The notes under the pieces were generated by a model. That model was not told the DNA's origin and ran no database searches. It worked only from the letters and a program-made list of their open reading frames with translations. DNA of 64,000 bases from Pleomorphomonas sp. PLEO (lineage in GTDB: Bacteria; Pseudomonadota; Alphaproteobacteria; Rhizobiales; Pleomorphomonadaceae): contig NZ_CP166625.1 of NCBI RefSeq assembly GCF_041320595.1, positions 4,214,001-4,278,000 on the forward strand, in the 5' to 3' direction. This document shows positions 59,501-64,000 of the stretch, piece after piece. Position numbers and translations under genes: made by a program. How positions within the stretch are numbered: the first letter of the stretch is position 1; each line of letters opens with the position of its first letter.

Positions 59501-61741
59501 TTGGGCTCTACCGTGCCGGAATTCAAGAGTAATCCGCGCTGGCGCCTCTGGCTTCTCCGAATCGACGCCTTTGTGGACTCGGCTGCCTGGAACTTTTCGC
59601 AAGGTTTCTCGCGGCTCTGGGGCACCCTGACAGACTATTCCAGCCTGATCCGCATGCGCGGATGGAAACGCGCATTGTTCGAACTTGCGTCCGAAGGAAT
59701 GACGCTAGGCGCCGCGGGTTTCATCGTGTTGTTGGTATTTGCCATTCCGGCCTTCAAGGCGACGGAGGGCGACTGGCGCGCACGCGGCGACTACGCGGTG
59801 ACCTTCGAGGACAAGACCGGCGCCACCATCGGCCGGCGCGGCATGTTCCTCGACGACAGCGTGCCGATTTCGGCGATGCCGCCCTATCTCATCGAGGCAA
59901 CGCTGGCCACTGAGGACCGGCGTTTCTACGACCATTTTGGCATCGACCCGCTGGGCACTTTCCGCGCCATCGTGTCGAATGCCAAGGCAGGCGGTGTCGT
60001 TCAAGGTGGCTCGACCATCACCCAGCAGCTCGCCAAGAACCTGTTCCTTTCCAACGAGCGGACCATCCAGCGCAAAATCAACGAGGCCTACCTCGCTCTC
60101 TGGCTCGAGGCTCAGCTGTCCAAGGATGAGATCCTGAAGCTCTACCTCGACCGCGCCTACATGGGCGGCGGTACGCACGGCGTCGCGGCGGCATCGGAGT
60201 TTTATTTCGGCAAGTCGGTCAAGTCGCTGACGCTGTCGGAGGCCGCCATGTTGTCCGGTCTCTATAAAGCCCCGACGAAATATTCGCCCAACAACAATAT
60301 CGCCGCTGCGCGCGCCCGCGCCAACCAGGTGTTGTCCAATCTCGTCGAGGCCGGCTTCATGACCGAAGCGCAGGTGGCATCGGCCCGGCGCAATCCGGCC
60401 ACGCCGGTGCCGTCGGCGACCGGCAACGCGCCCGACTGGTTCCTCGACTGGGCCTTTGAGGAAGTGAAGCGCATCGCGCCGCCCGGCGATCGCACGATCA
60501 CCGTTCGCACCACGCTCGATCCTATGATCCAGAAGACGGCCGACGCGGCCATAGCCGACAGCCTTCGGCAATATGGCCAGCAGTATAAGGTGAAGCAGGC
60601 AGCTACCGTCGTACAGAGCCTCGACGGCGGGGTTCGCGCCATGGTCGGCGGCAGCGACTATGGCGAAAGCCTGTTCAATCGTGCCGTCTATGCGCTGCGC
60701 CAGCCCGGCTCATCCTTCAAGCCTTTCGTCTACGCTACGGCCTTCATGAACGGCTACGCCCCGGACGACATGATTTCGGATGCACCGATCACCATCGGCA
60801 ATTGGAGCCCGCGCAACTACGGCCGCTCCTATGCCGGTCGAATTTCACTTCGAACCGCCATCGCCAAATCGATCAACACCGTGCCGGTGCGATTGGCCGA
60901 GAGTTTTGGACGCGGCAAGATCGTCGAAACAGCCCACAAGCTCGGCATCCGCACGGAACTGAAGATTACGCGCGCCCTGCCACTGGGCGTGGCCGAGGTC
61001 ACACCCATCGACATGGTCGGTGCTTATTCTGGTTTCGCTACCGGCGGCCTCAAGTCGACGCCCTACGCCATCGAATGGACCAAGACTCGCGCCGGTATCG
61101 TCACCTATGATCGGGCGCGCGACGAGCCGCCGCCCGAACAAGTCCTGCCGGAGGAGATCGCCTACGAGATGAACAGCGTGCTGTCGACCGTGGTGAGCGC
61201 CGGCACCGGCGGCAAGGCGAAGTTTCCTGGCCAGATGCAGGCCGGCAAGACCGGCACGACGCAGGCCTACCGCGACGCCTGGTTCGTTGGCTTCACCGGT
61301 TGGTACGCAGCTTCGGTTTGGTTCGGCAATGACGATTACACCTCTACCGCCAACATGACCGGTGGCACTCTGCCCGCCATCACCTGGCATGCCATCATGG
61401 AGCCGATCCATAACGGCCTCGCATTCAAGCCTATCCCAGGTGTGCCGGTGCCAGCCGATCTTATGGCCTCAACCAATAAGCCGGCAGCTGTGGCCGCGGT
61501 ACCGTCGGAAACTGCGATTTCGCCGCAATCGTTGACACCGGCGGCGGTGTCCGTGATCCGCGACGTCGGCGCCAGCATGCGCGCGCGGGTCCCGGCAGCG
61601 AGAGCCCGCGAAGCCGCGCTTGTGCCGGCAGTCGCAGGCGAGCCGCTTACCCTCGTCCCCCCTTCCGTTGTCGGACGCTCCAGCGTCCTTCTCAACGGCC
61701 TTTCGCTGCTCGGCGCTTCTGACGCCGCGGCCCCTCGCTGA
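59501..61741 (+). CDS. Class A penicillin-binding protein (transglycosylase/transpeptidase)
   Basis: The 746-residue protein has a membrane helix at about 68-85, a GT51 glycosyltransferase domain ([45 protein letters not shown]) and a transpeptidase domain with the SxxK serine in [12 protein letters not shown] in [10 protein letters not shown], and KTGT in [12 protein letters not shown]. It polymerises and cross-links peptidoglycan. The C-terminus has a Pro/Ala-rich tail. The frame opens with TTG at 59501; GTG at 59513 is also possible, and neither has a strong ribosome site. Divergent from ycgN; followed by the DUF1214-DUF1254 pair, an arrangement seen in other Hyphomicrobiales. Confidence 0.93.
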   Translation: MGSTVPEFKSNPRWRLWLLRIDAFVDSAAWNFSQGFSRLWGTLTDYSSLIRMRGWKRALFELASEGMTLGAAGFIVLLVFAIPAFKATEGDWRARGDYAVTFEDKTGATIGRRGMFLDDSVPISAMPPYLIEATLATEDRRFYDHFGIDPLGTFRAIVSNAKAGGVVQGGSTITQQLAKNLFLSNERTIQRKINEAYLALWLEAQLSKDEILKLYLDRAYMGGGTHGVAAASEFYFGKSVKSLTLSEAAMLSGLYKAPTKYSPNNNIAAARARANQVLSNLVEAGFMTEAQVASARRNPATPVPSATGNAPDWFLDWAFEEVKRIAPPGDRTITVRTTLDPMIQKTADAAIADSLRQYGQQYKVKQAATVVQSLDGGVRAMVGGSDYGESLFNRAVYALRQPGSSFKPFVYATAFMNGYAPDDMISDAPITIGNWSPRNYGRSYAGRISLRTAIAKSINTVPVRLAESFGRGKIVETAHKLGIRTELKITRALPLGVAEVTPIDMVGAYSGFATGGLKSTPYAIEWTKTRAGIVTYDRARDEPPPEQVLPEEIAYEMNSVLSTVVSAGTGGKAKFPGQMQAGKTGTTQAYRDAWFVGFTGWYAASVWFGNDDYTSTANMTGGTLPAITWHAIMEPIHNGLAFKPIPGVPVPADLMASTNKPAAVAAVPSETAISPQSLTPAAVSVIRDVGASMRARVPAARAREAALVPAVAGEPLTLVPPSVVGRSSVLLNGLSLLGASDAAAPR

Positions 61742-61754
61742 CCGGTCGGCACCA

Positions 61755-62339
61755 GTGCTCGCTACTCTCCGCTTCATCCTGGTCATGCTCACCGGCATCC
61801 TTCTCGGCCTCGTCTCGGCTTGGTGGGCCGTGGGTAATCTTCGTTTCGAAGGGGGGCGCAGCATTGGCCAATGGTCGATGCAAAATGATGGCGCCATAAC
61901 CAATCCCTATGAAGCGGCTCGGGCTATCAGACGTGGCGGCGGCGGCCTCGGGCCGAGCGAGGGCATCGAACTCATCACCGAGGTCAGCGCCGACAACCAG
62001 CCGCTCGAAGCAGCCTGTGCCTATCTGATCGCCGGGCCGATGCCCCAGGGCGTACTCTGGACGCTGGCGGTCTCCGACCGAAACGGCCACCTCCCCGACA
62101 ATCCGGCCCGCCGCTTCGGCTTCACCTCACTTGATGCCATGACTTTCGGAGCGGAGCGGCAAATCCGCATCTCGATCGGGCGTGATGTTCGGCCTGGCGA
62201 CTTTGTCGCAACCACCGGACTTTCCAATCTCCGCCTGACGCTGCGTCTTTATTCCCCCACTCTTGCGACCCGTGCGCCGGGGGCCGAACAACTTCCAACG
62301 GTGACCTCTCTCGGCTGCGAAGGAGGAGCAGCGTCATGA
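61755..62339 (+). CDS. DUF1214 domain membrane-anchored protein
   Basis: The 194-residue protein starts at GTG 61755 (an ATG follows at 61785) with a membrane anchor (FILVMLTGILLGLVSAWWAV) and then the DUF1214 domain: NPYEAARAIRRGGGGLGPSEGIEL, LAVSDRNGHLPDNPARRFGFTS and LRLTLRLYSPT. The function of this family is unknown; the fold is beta-rich and periplasmic. The next gene overlaps its stop (ATGA), so it forms a pair with DUF1254. Upstream frame to 61620 overlaps the PBP gene and is not used. Confidence 0.82.
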   Translation: MLATLRFILVMLTGILLGLVSAWWAVGNLRFEGGRSIGQWSMQNDGAITNPYEAARAIRRGGGGLGPSEGIELITEVSADNQPLEAACAYLIAGPMPQGVLWTLAVSDRNGHLPDNPARRFGFTSLDAMTFGAERQIRISIGRDVRPGDFVATTGLSNLRLTLRLYSPTLATRAPGAEQLPTVTSLGCEGGAAS

Positions 62340-62872
62340 TCGACACTGGCCTCCGCTGGTTTGCCGCCATGTTCTGCATCGCCGGGCTCACACACATTGG
62401 CGCGGTGCTCCTCGCCCCCAGCCATTCACGCGACCTTGCGTTTACCGGTGTCGATTTCAGCAAGATGGATGGCAAGCTGTCACGCGTCGGCGACAGCAAC
62501 ACAGCCGCCGACCTGGACCCCGCCTTTGTCAACGCTGTTTGCCGCTTCGATGACGACACAGGTCCGATGCGGCTCAGCGGCGCGATGCCGCCTATTTACT
62601 GGTCGATCGCGGCGATGGCCGACGATGGGCGGATTCTTTCGACCCTGTCCCGGGAAGACCTGCGTGGAAGCGACATCGATCTTCTCGTCGGTCGCACCGC
62701 CGCCCTTGATACCGCCCGTCAGGCGGCGGGCATCGATTCGATCCAGACCATGTCGTTGCCCGTCGATACCGGCTTCGTTCTGGTCCGCCTGTTCGCCGGC
62801 GACATCGAAGACCGCAATCGCGCCGAAGAGGCCGTTGATGGGCTCACATGCCGGCCGGCTCTCCCCGACTGA
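62336..62872 (+). CDS. DUF1254-type membrane-anchored protein
   Basis: The 178-residue partner of the previous gene has an N-terminal membrane helix (WFAAMFCIAGLTHIGAVLLA) and a periplasmic domain with FDDDTGPMRLSGAMPPIYWSIAAM. The ATG at 62336 overlaps the DUF1214 stop (ATGA), showing coupled translation. DUF1214 and DUF1254 are commonly encoded together; the assignment to DUF1254 rests on this pairing and the general layout and is less certain than the DUF1214 call. Confidence 0.72.
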   Translation: MIDTGLRWFAAMFCIAGLTHIGAVLLAPSHSRDLAFTGVDFSKMDGKLSRVGDSNTAADLDPAFVNAVCRFDDDTGPMRLSGAMPPIYWSIAAMADDGRILSTLSREDLRGSDIDLLVGRTAALDTARQAAGIDSIQTMSLPVDTGFVLVRLFAGDIEDRNRAEEAVDGLTCRPALPD

Positions 62873-62879
62873 CCGCGAG

Positions 62880-63755
62880 CTATTTCTGCGGCACCGGCTC
62901 GTCGAAGGGGTCGGGGGCGGTCATCAGACGGGAGTGGCGTTCCGGCCCGCGTGGCATTGCGGTGCGGATCGACGGCGCACCAAAGCATTTTGACGAGACG
63001 AGCGTGTCGTAGGCGCGGTTGGCGGCTGGCAGCTGACCAGAGGGTGCCTCGACCTCGAAATGATCAATAGCGTAGCGATAGGAAGCTGCCCTATTCCCCA
63101 AAGCCTGCCAAACCCAGGCAATAGTCTCCTCGTTTTCCCATACCCTCGCCTCTGCCCCCTCGTGGAGCCCCGCCTCGACGAGACGCTGGCGCCTAAGCGC
63201 ACCGAGCCGCTCGACATCGTCGCGCCGCACACGCGCGGCAACTGCGCAGAATGGCGGGATCAGTGCGGTATCGGCACCGGCATCGTCAATGACTCGAGCC
63301 CACAGCGTTTCCGTGGAGATACGACCATCCGACAAGAGATAGGCATGATAGCGGCTACGATCGTAGGCAGGGGCGATTAGCGGCAAGGCTATCTGAGGGA
63401 ACATGGCGGCTGTCTCAGGCGACATGGCCTGGCCACCTTTCAGGACCGGCAGGATGCGCGTCCTCTCGCCTTCGACCAGCGTATCGAGCCACCAGTCGCG
63501 AACATGCGGCGCGCGAACGAAGGCCCAGGCCCGATTTCGCAGCTCGATCTCGTCGTCAGTCAGAGGAAAGGCGGAAACCGGCTCCTTGCGCGCCTGCGAT
63601 GCCACCAGATCGCCTGCCGTCGGCAATAGCGTATCGTGCAGCAAGGAGGGTTCGGCTCGCCCGAAATCACCGGTCGGACGGCCGCAGGCGGTTACCGTGA
63701 TCACAACCAGAGCCAGCAATCCACCAGCTCTCCAGTCACATAAACACGCCGCCAC
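62880..63755 (-). CDS. Putative lipoprotein, 291 residues, family unknown
   Basis: I chose the GTG at 63755 because GGAG stands 7 bases before it and the protein then starts with a signal sequence (LLALVVITVTAC) whose cysteine is a plausible lipobox. The remainder is a soluble domain with W- and R-rich helices (ELRNRAWAFVRAPHVRDWWLDTLVEGERTRILPVL; RSRYHAYLLSDGRISTETLWARVIDDA; NRAASYRYAIDHFEVEAPS). The domain is not known to me. The gene lies 8 bases after the convergent DUF1254 stop. The reading frame is open to 63941, but that part is not coding-like. Confidence 0.78.
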   Translation of the reverse strand: MAACLCDWRAGGLLALVVITVTACGRPTGDFGRAEPSLLHDTLLPTAGDLVASQARKEPVSAFPLTDDEIELRNRAWAFVRAPHVRDWWLDTLVEGERTRILPVLKGGQAMSPETAAMFPQIALPLIAPAYDRSRYHAYLLSDGRISTETLWARVIDDAGADTALIPPFCAVAARVRRDDVERLGALRRQRLVEAGLHEGAEARVWENEETIAWVWQALGNRAASYRYAIDHFEVEAPSGQLPAANRAYDTLVSSKCFGAPSIRTAMPRGPERHSRLMTAPDPFDEPVPQK

Positions 63756-64000
63756 AATGCTTCTCCGGTCACTCCGAGAAGACTCTCCCGGATTCGGGAG
63801 TCTGACGCAAGCCCGACGATGGCGACGGAGATAGCTTGCTTCAGGCAGACACCGGTCTGCGCGATACTCCACGCGGCTTACGAACCGCCCGCGTTTTTGG
63901 AGATTTTGGCGACGTTCCCGGATCCTCATCTTTGCCGGCACGGGTCGGTAAAACGGTCACCTCGCAAAAACCGGTCATCGGTTTTCGACGTGCACGAAGC
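63756..64000. other. Right-edge non-coding sequence
   Basis: The 245 bases to the window edge contain no clear ORF. Near the end AAAAACCGG-N4-CGGTTTT (about 63967-63987) is a short palindrome with the AACCGG-type core of rhizobial intergenic repeats. The rest is probably the promoter region of the lipoprotein gene. Confidence 0.35.

Overview
The window is 64 kb of GC-rich bacterial chromosome that reads as an alphaproteobacterium of the order Hyphomicrobiales (Rhizobiales). The evidence is gene order and family type. It carries a fused anthranilate synthase TrpE(G) behind a Trp-codon leader peptide. It has the block ccmI-ccmE-ccmF-ccmH / degP / response regulator / sensor kinase / glnE / PleC-like kinase, an order I recall from Sinorhizobium. 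It also has a FeuP/FeuQ-type two-component system and a PreTA-hydantoinase pyrimidine degradation cluster. I cannot name the genus from sequence alone. I see no tRNA, rRNA, CRISPR array, prophage or intact insertion sequence.

Layout. 0-8 kb: flavodoxin fragment, RNase P RNA (rnpB), lytic transglycosylase, frameshifted AmpD-type amidase, SDR oxidoreductase, purF, cvpA, radA. 8-13.6 kb: small and accessory genes, including a tiny membrane protein, a CBS protein, a rhomboid-fold protein that appears to have lost its catalytic residues, PAS and double-PilZ proteins, a LapG-like transglutaminase-fold protease and an ArsR regulator, separated by AT-rich spacers. 13.7-29.2 kb: reductive pyrimidine catabolism, with an NMT1-type ABC transporter, dihydropyrimidinase, GNAT, N-carbamoyl-beta-alanine amidohydrolase, omega-aminotransferase, XRE-cupin and RutR-type regulators and PreA/PreT. 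An AraC/azoreductase pair and a methyltransferase are interposed.

30-38 kb: trpE(G) with its attenuator and trpL, then aminopeptidase N and a PleC-like hybrid PAS kinase. 38-51 kb: glnE, a two-component system, a tandem hairpin array, degP, the ccm cytochrome c maturation operon, an unknown protein and a glycine-zipper lipoprotein. 51.7-54.1 kb: feuQ-feuP and a small periplasmic PepSY protein. 54.7-56.9 kb: a 2.2 kb stretch with no convincing gene but a dense cluster of GANTC (CcrM) sites. 57-64 kb: WYL regulator, YitT protein, molbindin, a 10-bp phased repeat, a YcgN cysteine-cluster protein, a class A PBP, a DUF1214/DUF1254 pair and a lipoprotein.

Functionally the window is mostly housekeeping: envelope synthesis, cytochrome c maturation, nitrogen control, purine and Trp synthesis. 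One clear accessory pathway is built in. The transporter brings in a pyrimidine-like substrate, PreTA reduces uracil or thymine, dihydropyrimidinase and the amidohydrolase open and decarbamoylate the ring, and the aminotransferase would take the beta-amino acid. The most interesting unexplained items are the GANTC-rich coding desert, the decamer array at 58.84 kb, the three-hairpin array between degP and its regulator, the pseudo-rhomboid, and a 47-bp dispersed repeat that appears to supply the -35 box of the trpL promoter.
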